From positions 62,001 to 126,000 of the forward strand of contig NZ_CP039252.1 of NCBI RefSeq assembly GCF_004795855.1: a stretch of 64,000 nt of DNA, in the 5' to 3' direction. The notes under the pieces are model-generated. The model had not been told where the DNA came from. It did not search any database and saw nothing but the letters and a program-made list of their open reading frames with translations. A program made the translations under genes and the position numbers. Origin of the DNA: Hydrogenophaga sp. PAMC20947. GTDB taxonomy: Bacteria > Pseudomonadota > Gammaproteobacteria > Burkholderiales > Burkholderiaceae_C. Positions 19,786 to 28,346 of this stretch are shown in pieces. Position 1 is the first letter of the stretch. Each line of letters opens with the position of its first letter.

Positions 19786-21039
19786 TCAAGGAGTCGGTGC
19801 TTGCTCGGTGAACAGCGGGCCCGCGGACCCTTCTTGAGCCAGGTGCGCCAGACCGGGCAGCTGGTGCAGGTGCGTGACCGGGCGGGCGGTGCGGGCCCAC
19901 CATTGTGAAAACGAGCCGCAAGGCTGCTCAACAGGTGCAAACAGGGGAGTGGCTGGCCGTTGGGTCACACAGCGGGGCAGCAGGGCGTCGACATGGGGAT
20001 CGAATGGCGTGTGTACCGATTGCGCGCCAGCGAGCGCATCGGCGAGCTGGCTTGAAGCACATGCCCAGCGGCTTGCAGTGAGGTGGGCCATGCGCTGCCC
20101 CACAAAAGCCCAGCGAGCCTCGCTCCAGGGCCATTCGGCGTGAAAGTCCAGCGGCCACCAGCCGAGCCGCAAGCAGTCGGCGGGCAAATCGTCGGGCGGT
20201 TCGCCCAGGGCCCAGGGATGCACCAACCAGACATCGCGGCCGGCGACCAAGGCTGGGTCGGGCGCGCGTGCAAAGCGGGCATCGGGTGCCGCCGTCAAGG
20301 GGGGCTCGGTGGTGCCCATGCCCCCGGGCCGTTCCCATACTGCGTTGGTTCCTGGACGTGAGGCCAGAGCCTGCATCGCTTCGTAGGACTGGTCAATGGC
20401 ACTGCCCGGGCTGTGCCAGGCCACGGGCGCGTATTTCGCGACGTTTTCAGCGTTGAACACATAGGGCTTGTGGCTGCCTGTGCCCGCCACCCATTGCCAG
20501 CTGAGGTGGTTGCTGGCGAGGTCGCCATCGAGCAGGTGGGCGTACAACCAGTCGGCACCTGCGCGCCAATGCACTTTGCGCACGTGCACCACAAAGCTGG
20601 CCAGCCACATGCGGGCATGGTTGTGCAGGGTCCCTGCGGTGTAGAGCGTGCGCACGGCCTGGTCGATGGCGGGCACACCGGTCCGGGCCTCGCGGATGTC
20701 GGCGGGCAGCACCGCCGCGTAGGCGCTCTCGGGCAGCGGGCCGGCGTGCAGCGAATGGAAGATATCGCCGCCCCGTTGGCGCCAGACGTGGCGGAAGTAC
20801 TCGCGCCAGCCGAGTTCGAACACGAACTTGTGACTCACGGACAAACGGTGACGAGTCGCCACACCCGCCAGCACCTCGGGCAGGGTGATCAGGCCGTGGG
20901 TGATGTAGGGCGAGAGCTGCGTGACCGCGCCTTCGATCGCATTGCGGGTGCGGGCGTATTCGGCCGGGCGCACCGCTTCGATGCGCGCGAGCACGGCCGC
21001 ACGGGTTGGGGGGACGTGCAAGGTGTCGTTCATGTCCAT
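19786..21039 (-). CDS. Photolyase-like protein with N-terminal FAD-binding domain
   Basis: 417 residues. Residues ~10-235 are the photolyase/cryptochrome FAD-binding domain: SPYITHGLITLPEVL, FVFELGWREYFRHVWRQRG, TLHNHARMWLASFVVHVRK, GDLASNHLSWQWVAGTGS, YVFNAENVAKYAP. It starts here at the protein N-terminus, where ordinary photolyases have an alpha/beta antenna domain. The last ~170 residues (RDVWLVHPWALGEPP, PLDFHAEWPWSEARWAFVGQRM, LADALAGAQSVHT) look like a Rossmann-type domain and may be the antenna domain moved to the C-terminus. It starts at ATG overlapping the stop of phrB by one base, so it is translationally coupled. Activity (repair or signalling) unknown. Confidence 0.8.
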   Translation of the reverse strand: MDMNDTLHVPPTRAAVLARIEAVRPAEYARTRNAIEGAVTQLSPYITHGLITLPEVLAGVATRHRLSVSHKFVFELGWREYFRHVWRQRGGDIFHSLHAGPLPESAYAAVLPADIREARTGVPAIDQAVRTLYTAGTLHNHARMWLASFVVHVRKVHWRAGADWLYAHLLDGDLASNHLSWQWVAGTGSHKPYVFNAENVAKYAPVAWHSPGSAIDQSYEAMQALASRPGTNAVWERPGGMGTTEPPLTAAPDARFARAPDPALVAGRDVWLVHPWALGEPPDDLPADCLRLGWWPLDFHAEWPWSEARWAFVGQRMAHLTASRWACASSQLADALAGAQSVHTPFDPHVDALLPRCVTQRPATPLFAPVEQPCGSFSQWWARTARPVTHLHQLPGLAHLAQEGSAGPLFTEQAPTP

Positions 21040-22598
21040 CACCCGACCTCGCCCTGGCGAATGGCGGTGGCCCGTGCCACGACGGCGGCACGCTGGGCCT
21101 CGTTCAGGCGCGCAAGGTTTTTGACTTGCAAGGCCATGCGCGGGTTTTTGGCGAGCGTGGATTCGTGGCGCATCAGAAAATCCCAGTACAGGGTGGTGTA
21201 GGGGCAGGCTGTGTCGCCATCGCGCTGGGCCGGGTCGTAGCGGCACGCTGCGCAGGGGCCGCCCATGCGCTGGATGTATTTGCCGGTGGCCGCGTAGGGC
21301 TTGCTGGCCATCAGGCCGCCATCGCCGAACTGGCTCATGCCCAGGGTGTTGGGCAACTCCACCCATTCCACGGCGTCCACGTAGACGCCCAGGTACCAGG
21401 CGTGCACCTGCCGCGGGTCCACCCCCAGCAACAGCGCAAACAGGCCGGTCACCATGAGCCGCTGGATGTGGTGGGCGTAGCCGTGTTCCAGGGTCTGGGT
21501 GATGGCATCGTGCAGACACGCCATGTCGGTGTCGCCGGTCCAGTACCAGTCGGGCAGCGCCTGGCGGGCGTCGAGCGCGTTGCGCTCGAGGTAGCCGGGC
21601 ATCTGTGTCCAGTAAATGCCCCTCACAAATTCACGCCAGCCCAGGATCTGGCGGATGAAACCCTCCACGCTGGCCAGCGGTGCCTGCCCCTGCCGGAAGG
21701 CGGTTTCGGCCGCTTCGACCACTTCGCGGGGGTGTAGGAGTTTCAGGTTGAGGGCGGCTGAAAGCTGGGAATGGTAGAGCCAGGGTTCGCCGGGCCACAG
21801 GGCGTCTTCGTAGCGACCGAACAGGGGCAGGCGCTGGTCGATGAAACGGTGCAGGGCCTCAAGCCCTTGTATGCGCGTGACCGGCCAGGCAAAGTGGTCC
21901 AGGCGACCCGGGTGGTCGGCAAAGCGCTGGTTCACCAGATTGATGACCGCCTGCGTGGTGGCGTCGGGTTCGAAGCGGCTGCGTGCTGGTAAGGCGCCGG
22001 GTCCTTGCGGGCCGAAGGCTTCGCGGTTGTCGACGTCGAAATTCCACTGCCCGCCCTCGGGCTGGCCCTCTGGCGTCATCAGGATGCCGTGGCGTTGGCG
22101 CAGCTCGCGGTAGAAATACTCCAGCCTCAGCTGCTTGCGTCCCTTCGCGTGGGCCGCGAAATCGCGCACGGTGGTGAAGAAGTGCCGGTCGTCCCGAACG
22201 TCCAGCGCCAGCCGGGCTGTCGTGGCCACGGTTTTGATCGATTGCCACACCCGCCAGTCGCCGGGGGCGGTCATCACCAGTTGAACCGGGTGCAGGTGCT
22301 CAAGGGCATGGGCCAGCTCATCCGCCAGGCTGCCGCGGTTGTCCGGGTCGTCCAGTGTGCGGTAGTGCAGCGCACAGCCCCGCTGCCGCAGTGCCTCGGC
22401 GAAATGCCGCATGGCGGCCAGGAACAGGGCCGTGCGTTGTTTGCTGGACGGGATGTGGGTCGACTCTTGCACCACCTCCGCCATCCACACGGCGTCCTGT
22501 CGTGGATCAAAGCCATCGAAAGCGGAGGCGTCGATGTCGAGTTGATCGCCGAGCACGATCACCAGGTTGCGCACCCGGGGGCTGGGCGCGTCAGCCAT
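21039..22598 (-). CDS. phrB: FeS-type (6-4) photolyase / cryptochrome, PhrB family
   Basis: 519 residues. The N-terminus [40 protein letters not shown] and the C-terminal half ([68 protein letters not shown]) are those of iron-sulfur bacterial cryptochromes and photolyases. Cys residues in DMACLHD, PCAAC and ACPYTT are placed to bind the [4Fe-4S] cluster; FAD is the catalytic cofactor and a lumazine the usual antenna. Family members repair (6-4) photoproducts in light. It overlaps DUF2256 upstream by 8 bases and the photolyase-like gene downstream, forming a three-gene operon. Confidence 0.93.
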   Translation of the reverse strand: MADAPSPRVRNLVIVLGDQLDIDASAFDGFDPRQDAVWMAEVVQESTHIPSSKQRTALFLAAMRHFAEALRQRGCALHYRTLDDPDNRGSLADELAHALEHLHPVQLVMTAPGDWRVWQSIKTVATTARLALDVRDDRHFFTTVRDFAAHAKGRKQLRLEYFYRELRQRHGILMTPEGQPEGGQWNFDVDNREAFGPQGPGALPARSRFEPDATTQAVINLVNQRFADHPGRLDHFAWPVTRIQGLEALHRFIDQRLPLFGRYEDALWPGEPWLYHSQLSAALNLKLLHPREVVEAAETAFRQGQAPLASVEGFIRQILGWREFVRGIYWTQMPGYLERNALDARQALPDWYWTGDTDMACLHDAITQTLEHGYAHHIQRLMVTGLFALLLGVDPRQVHAWYLGVYVDAVEWVELPNTLGMSQFGDGGLMASKPYAATGKYIQRMGGPCAACRYDPAQRDGDTACPYTTLYWDFLMRHESTLAKNPRMALQVKNLARLNEAQRAAVVARATAIRQGEVG

Positions 22599-22758
22599 GG
22601 TGGCCCTTGTGCTTGCGGCAGGCGTCGGAGCAGTACTTCACGCCGTCCCAGGTGCGGGCCCAGCGTTTGCGCCAGGTCATGGGACGGCCACACGCCTCGC
22701 AGGGCTTGCTGGGCAGGGCTTGTTTGTTGCCTTTGAAGGCGGGGGGCGTCTGGGACAT
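22591..22758 (-). CDS. DUF2256 zinc-ribbon-like protein
   Basis: 55 residues. Cys20 and Cys23 (CEACGRPM) and Cys43 and Cys47 (YCSDACRKH) form a probable zinc-binding treble-clef or ribbon; the family is DUF2256 ([18 protein letters not shown] is diagnostic). Its stop overlaps the phrB start in ATGGCTGA, so the two are translated together. DUF2256 genes are commonly found beside FeS photolyases; the role is unknown. A DNA-binding or cluster-assembly helper is possible but speculative. Confidence 0.88.
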   Translation of the reverse strand: MSQTPPAFKGNKQALPSKPCEACGRPMTWRKRWARTWDGVKYCSDACRKHKGHHG

Positions 22759-23034
22759 GGCTCGGCAGTGGTCTGGGAATTGCTCGGCTGCTGGCAGGTC
22801 GTGCGGTCAGGACGATCGCACTGCGCGGCGGAAGGCGGGGGCGTTTATCCGGGGTGTGAATCCAACCGGGAGACCACGGCGTAGACCGTGATTAACCGGC
22901 GCTACAGCGTCCATGCGCAGGGCATCCAGATTTTGAAGGCGCCGGATCACCAGCGCGTGGTCGACGGGCCCACCCCGTTCAAGGCGGTTGGCAATCATCG
23001 ATTTTTGAAGCGATGAACCGCTTGCGCCCCAGCA

Positions 23035-23337
23035 TCAGGCCTTTTTGCTCCAGGCGCTGCACCAGCCCTTGCCCGCCACCTGTTTGCCGGGAAACAGCGC
23101 GCAGGCGCCTGCTGGGTCGCTGGCTTTGCCCTGGAAGAGCGCGCAGTTGTTGCAGAGCTGGCTGGCGGCGTGCTTGGGGTATTTTTTCGCGTCAACCTGG
23201 GTGGTGTCAGCGGCATAGCCCAGGGCTGTGGCCTGCGCGCTTTTTTCATCCACCATGGTTTGGGCTTGTGCGCCCAGGGCGATGGTGGCGCCGCCGGCGG
23301 CCACGGTCATCATGAAGGTGCGTCGTGATGGGGTCAT
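23035..23337 (-). CDS. High-potential iron-sulfur protein (HiPIP), paralog 2
   Basis: 100 residues: Tat signal with SRRTFMMTVAAGGA, then a mature HiPIP with Cys62, Cys65, Cys79 and Cys93 (LCNNCALF, GACALF, GWCSAW). It is very close to paralog 1 at 19242 over the whole length, including the signal peptide, so the pair arose by duplication. It is on the same strand as the photolyase operon, upstream of it, with about 275 bases of non-coding DNA between. Likely periplasmic one-electron carrier. Confidence 0.93.
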   Translation of the reverse strand: MTPSRRTFMMTVAAGGATIALGAQAQTMVDEKSAQATALGYAADTTQVDAKKYPKHAASQLCNNCALFQGKASDPAGACALFPGKQVAGKGWCSAWSKKA

Positions 23338-23440
23338 AGCAATCTTTCGGTTGTTCACAGGCCGGTGAAGACAAGAAAACACACGCCAGGCCCGGGGAGG
23401 GGGTGTGCCTGTAAATCCGGGGGGTATCAGGGAAAGGGCC

Positions 23441-23806
23441 TTAGGCCCGGCGCCAGCTGCGGCGCACCCGCAGAAAAACCCGGTAGCCCATTTCGAGCAG
23501 CCAGAGGCCAAGGGGCGTGCCCATCAGCCGTCCCAGCCAGGCCCAGCGCGGCAAGGTCCGCCACAGCAGGGTGAAGGCCTGGGCGCCGCTGACCAGGCTG
23601 CCATCGACCCGGCGCAGGTGCAAGCGGGCCAGAGCGGCCGCCCGGGAAAGGTCCGGTCCCATGTCGGAAGGTTCGCAGCGAGCGACGTCCACCCACTGCA
23701 CGGTCTCAGCTCCCGGCTGGCGCCGGTACATCGCTATCTCCCGCGAGCACACCGGGCATTCGCCGTCGAAGTACACGGTGGGGGTGGTCGGGTATGTGTC
23801 AGGCAT
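23441..23806 (-). CDS. DCC-family (DUF393) thiol-disulfide oxidoreductase-like protein
   Basis: 121 residues. The opening TVYFDGECPVCSREIAMYRRQPG is the DxxCPxC motif of the DCC family, a thioredoxin-like fold with a predicted redox-active CxxC. VQWVDVARCEPSD and VSGAQAFTLLWRTLPRW are the usual later blocks. Members are often found near photolyases and light-response genes in proteobacteria; the substrate is unknown. Start at MPDTYPTT rather than 13 codons upstream, because the family begins close to the YFDG strand. Divergent from the MerR gene. Confidence 0.85.
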   Translation of the reverse strand: MPDTYPTTPTVYFDGECPVCSREIAMYRRQPGAETVQWVDVARCEPSDMGPDLSRAAALARLHLRRVDGSLVSGAQAFTLLWRTLPRWAWLGRLMGTPLGLWLLEMGYRVFLRVRRSWRRA

Positions 23807-23896
23807 GGGCGCAATGTATCCGAATACGATGCAAAATGAGTTCAATGAATATTTGTTGAGAAAATTTACGCACTATTCCGATTCATTAACGACTCA
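23807..23896. promoter_or_regulatory. AT-rich divergent promoter region with inverted repeats
   Basis: The 90 bases between the DCC and MerR genes are much AT-richer than the surroundings. They contain GTAT-CCGA-ATAC (23816-23827), TCAAtgaatatttgTTGA and TTCATTaacgactcAATGAA. Repeated dyads at a MerR gene's own promoter are good candidates for autoregulatory operators. No single promoter could be chosen with confidence. Confidence 0.5.
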
Positions 23897-24976
23897 ATGA
23901 AGATTCGAAGAAAAAATCACACCATGCCCAAGCCGCCACGCAATGCCACAACCGCGCCGCCAGAACCTGCTGTGAAGCTCCTGTACCGCAGTGGTGCCGT
24001 GGCACGCATGGTGCACATGCCGGTTGCCACCTTGCGCATCTGGGAGCGGCGTTACCAGGCCGTTGCACCATCGACCTCACCGACGGGACATCGCCTCTAC
24101 ACAGCAGCTGATGTCGAGCGGGTGGCCGTTCTGCGGCAACTGACTGAAAACGGCCACGCCATTGGCTCGATCGCATCGCTGGCGATGGACCAGCTTCGCG
24201 AGGTCGCCCGCACCCACGCCGAAGGTGGCGCAGGGGCCCCCCAAAGCGCTGAGGACGCTCGCAAGGCGCGCGCCGCCGCGCCTCGCTGGGTGGTGGTGGG
24301 TGCGGCGCTGGCCCGGCGGCTGTTGCGCCCGACGACCCGGCAAGGCGGTGCGAAGGCACCGCATGTGGTGGCGGTTTTCGAATCACTGGCCGATGCAACA
24401 CGTTCCGCAACCGGGCTCAAGGCAGACCGCCTGATCTGGCAGACGCCCGGTCTGAAGGTGGGCGACTTGCCCGAACTTCTGGCCGCACAAGCCGCATGGG
24501 GTGCCGGTGCGGTGGGGCTGGTCTACGCCTTCGCAGGGGCTGCGGCACGCCGGGCCTTTGCGGTGGCAGGCGTCCAGTCGCTGCTTGAACCCCGCGACGA
24601 TGAGGCACTGGGTGCCTGGTTGTCCGGGTTTGATGGCCCCATGCCCTCCTGCTCATCGCCCGCCAGGCCGCACCCGGCGCCAGTCGACGCCGTGTGGCTG
24701 GCAGCGGGGGCGATTGCGCCGAGGCGCTTCGACGATGCCACCCTGACCGATCTGGCGGGCCTGCCGCCAACCATGGCTTGCGAGTGTCCGCGGCATGTGG
24801 CCGAGCTGCTGATGCAGCTGTCGAACTTCGAGACCTACAGCGCTGACTGCAGCACCCTGAGCCCGGCGGATGCCGAGTTGCATGGTTACCTGCATCGGGT
24901 GTCCGCCACGGCGCGGACCTTGTTTGAATCCGCGCTGGAGCGCGTGGCCGCTCACGAAAACCTGTCGGTTCGCTGA
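23897..24976 (+). CDS. MerR-type regulator with degenerate cobalamin-like domain (LitR/BluR-like)
   Basis: 359 residues. Winged helix at ~27-95: YRSGAVARMVHMPVATLRIWERRYQAV and SPTGHRLYTAADVERVAVLRQL, the WERRY form typical of light-linked MerR proteins (LitR, CarH, BluR). A linker region follows, then ~150-280 resembles a Rossmann-like domain, but I see no DxHxxG cobalamin-binding motif, so B12 sensing as in CarH is doubtful. The C-terminal tail is helical. The gene stands between photolyase-linked genes and a SOUL protein, and a BLUF protein lies 2.7 kb downstream. A second possible start is MPKPPRN at 23924. Confidence 0.85.
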   Translation: MKIRRKNHTMPKPPRNATTAPPEPAVKLLYRSGAVARMVHMPVATLRIWERRYQAVAPSTSPTGHRLYTAADVERVAVLRQLTENGHAIGSIASLAMDQLREVARTHAEGGAGAPQSAEDARKARAAAPRWVVVGAALARRLLRPTTRQGGAKAPHVVAVFESLADATRSATGLKADRLIWQTPGLKVGDLPELLAAQAAWGAGAVGLVYAFAGAAARRAFAVAGVQSLLEPRDDEALGAWLSGFDGPMPSCSSPARPHPAPVDAVWLAAGAIAPRRFDDATLTDLAGLPPTMACECPRHVAELLMQLSNFETYSADCSTLSPADAELHGYLHRVSATARTLFESALERVAAHENLSVR

Positions 24977-25017
24977 GGCGATCCGATCTCCTTTTTTCTT
25001 TATTGGAGGTATACCCC

Positions 25018-25653
25018 ATGAAATGGTTGATTCCCCTGGTGCTCGCCACCATGCCCTTCGTAGCCCATGCGACCGAGGAACCGGCTTTCGAAGTGGCCCA
25101 GCAACTGGATGGCGCGCAGGTGCGGGCCTACGCGCCTTATGTCGTGGCCGAAGTGCTGGTGGACGGCCCCGCCGAGCAGGCCGGTAGCGCGGCGTTCCCG
25201 ATCCTGGCCGGCTATATCTTTGGAAAGAACAAGGGCGAGCGAAAACTCGACATGACCGCACCCGTGACCCAGTCGGCTGTGCCCGTGAAGCTGGAGATGA
25301 CGGCGCCGGTGACACAGGCCTCTGCGCCGGGCGGCTATGTGGTGCAGTTCGCCCTGCCCCGTGGCGTGACGCTGGCCACGGCTCCCGAGCCGCTGGATTC
25401 GCGCGTGCGGCTGCGCGAGGTGTCCGGCGCGCGCGTGGCCGTGATCCGCTATTCGGGGTTCTGGTCGCAGGCCAACTTTGACGAGCACCTGGGCAAGCTC
25501 CAGACCATCTTGCGCGGGGCGCAAATCGCCTGGACGGGTGAGCCCGTCCTGTCCCGCTACGACCCGCCCTACATGCCGTGGTTCTTGCGGCGCAACGAAA
25601 TCTGGCTGACGGTGGCAACGCCAGCGACTGCATCAAAGGAGGGGGTTCAATGA
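25018..25653 (+). CDS. SOUL-family haem-binding protein, exported
   Basis: 211 residues with a Sec signal peptide (MKWLIPLVLATMPFVAHA). The mature part has SOUL/HBP signatures: FEVAQQLDGAQVRAYAPYVVAEV, KLDMTAPVTQ and KLEMTAPVTQ (the MTAPV block twice), and YDPPYMPWFLRRNEIWL at the end. SOUL proteins bind haem or other tetrapyrroles. TTGGAGGT precedes the ATG. It follows the MerR gene by 41 bases and overlaps the next gene, so MerR-SOUL-DUF1499 is probably one operon. A role in handling a photosensitising tetrapyrrole in the periplasm is an inference from context. Confidence 0.9.
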   Translation: MKWLIPLVLATMPFVAHATEEPAFEVAQQLDGAQVRAYAPYVVAEVLVDGPAEQAGSAAFPILAGYIFGKNKGERKLDMTAPVTQSAVPVKLEMTAPVTQASAPGGYVVQFALPRGVTLATAPEPLDSRVRLREVSGARVAVIRYSGFWSQANFDEHLGKLQTILRGAQIAWTGEPVLSRYDPPYMPWFLRRNEIWLTVATPATASKEGVQ

Positions 25654-26117
25654 GCACGCAAAAAGCGGGCTTGACGCTGGGTACAGCGGCCCTGGGGCTT
25701 GCACTGTCCCTGTTACTGGGTGGCTGCGCCACATCTGGACCGGCACCCGGTGGCACGGCTGATCCGACCGGTGCGGCTTTGGCTTGCACGCTGTCCAGCA
25801 ATTGTGTGAACTCGCTGCCAGGCAGTGATCTGGCGCCGCTGCGCTTTGATGGATCAGCGGTTGAGGCGATGGCGGCACTGAGGGTGAGCCTGGCGGCGTT
25901 TCCCGAGGCGCGGATCGTGAAGGCCGAGTCCCTCGCAATGGAGGTCGTCTTCACCACATCGGTCGGCTTCCAGGACCGCGTGAATTTCCTGATCGATGCG
26001 CCGCGCCAGCGCATCGATTACAGCTCGCGTTCCCGCTTTGGCCTCTACGATTTTGGCAAGAACCGCTCACGCATGGAAGCTTTCGCGCGCCAATTCGAGC
26101 AGGGCAGGGCGCGCTGA
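25650..26117 (+). CDS. DUF1499 lipoprotein
   Basis: 155 residues. A lipoprotein signal ends in LLLGGCATS, so the protein should be anchored to a membrane by its Cys. The mature part (CTLSSNCVNSLPGSDLAPLRF, ARIVKAESLAMEVVFTTSVGFQDRVNFLID, IDYSSRSRFGLYDFGKNRSRME) is DUF1499, a family of unknown function often located with light-stress genes. Its ATG overlaps the SOUL stop (ATGA) and an AGGAGGG lies upstream, indicating coupled translation. Confidence 0.88.
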   Translation: MSTQKAGLTLGTAALGLALSLLLGGCATSGPAPGGTADPTGAALACTLSSNCVNSLPGSDLAPLRFDGSAVEAMAALRVSLAAFPEARIVKAESLAMEVVFTTSVGFQDRVNFLIDAPRQRIDYSSRSRFGLYDFGKNRSRMEAFARQFEQGRAR

Positions 26118-26151
26118 GGCGCCTGGTGATGGCGGCTTCAGGCGGTGTTCC

Positions 26152-27033
26152 TCAGGCATACGGCGCAAAGCCGCTGTCTGTGGAGAGTGCCATGGGGCTG
26201 TGGTGCGGCAACACAATGCCGAGTGATGCATCTTCAATGGCGGTTGCCTGGATCAACGGCGCCTGGGTTTGCACGCTGCCAAAGATGGTGGCAAAGGCCA
26301 CATCGGCCGCGTCGCGCCCGGTACCGAAGCGCAGGAATGCCATGGGAATGGCGGTGCCAGACGGGTCGAAGATGTACCAGCGGTTGCCCAGGTAGGCTTC
26401 GACGTAGGCGTGGAAATCGGGCGGACCCAATGCAGGGTCGGCGCCGAAGTCGGTGCCGGTGGCAAAGCGTGCCGGGATGTTGCAGGCACGGCACAAGGCG
26501 ATCATGAGGTGGGCAAAGTCGCGGCAGACACCCACCTGCTCAATGAGCGTGTCGGCCGCCGACGTGTTGCCGTTTGAGGTGTTGGAGGTGAATGCGACGT
26601 GGCGTGTGACCCAGTCACGGATCGCCAGCACCCGCATATAGCCCTGCTTGAGGTTGCCGAATTCGTTGTACGCCAGTCGCAACAGGCGGTCGGACTGACA
26701 GTACCGGCTGGGGTAGATGTAGCCCATGGTCTCCGGCGGCAGCAAATGAACCGGCACTTCGCCGATGCTGGCGGGGTCGGCCAGGTGGTGGTTGATGTCG
26801 ACTGTGGCCGAATAGCGCACCTGCAGTGGTCCGCCCTGGGCATGCATGCGCATGTAGCGGTTGCCGCTGGTGGGATCGGTGTGCACGGGGGCATCAATCC
26901 ATTGACTGACCGACAGCTGTTCGTTCGATACGGTCTGGCTTGGCGTGTGGGCCGCGTGGATGTTGAACACGAAGTCGGCGCCCTGAGGGTCGACCACGTA
27001 GTCCAACTCGATATTGAGATTGAGTCTGATCAT
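26152..27033 (-). CDS. Transglutaminase-like family protein
   Basis: 293 residues, no signal peptide. An N-terminal beta domain (MIRLNLNIELDYVV, LQVRYSATVDI) precedes a transglutaminase-like papain fold. The triad is visible: Cys in VGVCRDFAHLMIALCRACNIPAR, His in DFHAYVEAYLGNRWY, Asp in IFDPSGTA. Bacterial members act as cysteine proteases or amidases rather than true transglutaminases. It is convergent with the DUF1499 gene. Substrate unknown. Confidence 0.9.
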   Translation of the reverse strand: MIRLNLNIELDYVVDPQGADFVFNIHAAHTPSQTVSNEQLSVSQWIDAPVHTDPTSGNRYMRMHAQGGPLQVRYSATVDINHHLADPASIGEVPVHLLPPETMGYIYPSRYCQSDRLLRLAYNEFGNLKQGYMRVLAIRDWVTRHVAFTSNTSNGNTSAADTLIEQVGVCRDFAHLMIALCRACNIPARFATGTDFGADPALGPPDFHAYVEAYLGNRWYIFDPSGTAIPMAFLRFGTGRDAADVAFATIFGSVQTQAPLIQATAIEDASLGIVLPHHSPMALSTDSGFAPYA

Positions 27034-27660
27034 GAACCCATTGGATACCTATTTCGAGAAATTTGCCGCCATCAGCCGGTATCCCTCAAAAAAAATCGTG
27101 GTGGTGCTTCGTTCGTGCTGAAACGGCCGACCTTGCGCAGCACTTCCTCGACCGTCGCGGGTGCACGGACGGTTTGGGGCTGGCCACCTGCTTGCCTCGC
27201 CCTGTTGCGCAGCGCCCGGAGCCCAGGATCGCTGCCTCAGGTAGCGCTCGCCGGTCAAGCCTGCGAATCCAGCGAAAGCGACACCATCGAACAAGGCGTG
27301 GTTTGGAGCCTCGGGCACAAAGTCAATTGCCACATGGCGTCAAGTTTGGCCGTGGTGGCAGCAAAGTACCGAGCACTCAGTGCGTTCAAAAAATCCGACA
27401 GCCTGAGGAATTCACCAGCTTTTCCATGTCATGGATCTGTGTGACAACCGTCAAGTGCGGTGGTCTGCTGACCCATTGATGGCACTTGCCGCCTGTTTTG
27501 ACGGGTGTGCCTGAGCGGGTGCGGGCCGCAAGCCCGGCGAGTCGTCTTGCAAGAACGAACCCGACCTCGGAACGATGTCAACGCGAAAGGACTGTCAATC
27601 GACCAACCCATGGAGTCGAGGTTCACTTTTGTCGCTGGCTTGCTCCGGTTTTGGGCCATG
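27034..27660. other. Long intergenic region upstream of the BLUF gene
   Basis: Over 600 bases between the divergent transglutaminase and BLUF genes. Frames here lack recognisable domains. The stretch 27049-27333 is open on the minus strand but shows nothing I recognise. It may hold regulatory DNA or decayed coding sequence. The upstream part of the BLUF reading frame (from 27505) overlaps its right end. Confidence 0.4.
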
Positions 27661-28101
27661 ATGTGGTTTTACCTTGGGAGAAAACCCCTGTACCAGTTGA
27701 TTTACATGAGTGTGGAGTCGCACGAAATGACTGAGCAAGACCTCGCAGACTTGCTTGAGCAGGCCCGCACCCGCAATGCGGGGCTGGCCATCACGGGCAT
27801 GTTGTTGTACCGCGATGGCTTTTTCCTTCAAGCGATCGAGGGCGAGCGTTCAGACGTGGAAGCGGTGTACCGTTCGATTTCGCTTGATGCCCGCCACACG
27901 GGGCTGTATGTGATTGAGCAATCGGACATTGACGCGCGGCGTTTTTCCGATTGGCGCATGGGGTACCGGAATCTGTCTGGAACGGATTCGGGTACCGCGC
28001 CCGGCGCTGGCCAATTGTTTGATCGCGAAAGCGTGGTGAAGCAGGTGCCGAATCACCGGGATCTGGCGGTTGATCTGCTCGCGCATTTCGCCGAGGCCTG
28101 A
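27661..28101 (+). CDS. Short BLUF-domain blue-light sensor
   Basis: About 146 residues. The BLUF fold begins at LYQLIYMSVES, with the flavin-contacting Tyr in LIYMS, Asn in TRNAGLAITGMLLY, Gln in FFLQAIEGE, and Trp and Met in FSDWRMGY all present, so blue-light photochemistry with FAD is expected. There is no output domain, only ~45 extra residues, so it must signal by protein contact, as short BLUF proteins do. The start is uncertain: ATGs lie at 27610, 27658 and 27661, while the best ribosome site (GGGAG, 27676-27680) stands seven bases before a CTG codon at 27688 that would start the protein exactly at the BLUF fold. It is near photolyases and a MerR regulator. Confidence 0.9.
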   Translation: MWFYLGRKPLYQLIYMSVESHEMTEQDLADLLEQARTRNAGLAITGMLLYRDGFFLQAIEGERSDVEAVYRSISLDARHTGLYVIEQSDIDARRFSDWRMGYRNLSGTDSGTAPGAGQLFDRESVVKQVPNHRDLAVDLLAHFAEA

Positions 28102-28346
28102 GGCTGGGTGACTGCGGCCGTCGCAGCCGCGGTACACATGCTCAGCCCAAGAGGGAAACGCCTGCATGGACGTTTCCGGCGGTTGCATTTTTGTGCGCCT
28201 GCAGGTCTTACGGTTTGACTCCGCCCCGCGTTTGACAACAGGGCAGAGTTCAGGACGAGACCCGTGAGCGGGTCGCCGCGGGTGGCTCCATTGAGGTGCG
28301 GCCAAGAGAGGGATCTTCAAAAAGCGCGCGGCTATTTTGCCTCGCC

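Noticed and set aside
23897..24976. Assignment of the MerR protein as a B12-dependent CarH/LitR photoreceptor
   Set aside because: The DNA-binding half fits, but no DxHxxG cobalamin-binding motif is visible in the C-terminal half.
27049..27333. A 94-codon minus-strand frame between the transglutaminase and BLUF genes
   Set aside because: No recognisable family or ribosome site; the opposite strand and other frames look equally non-coding.
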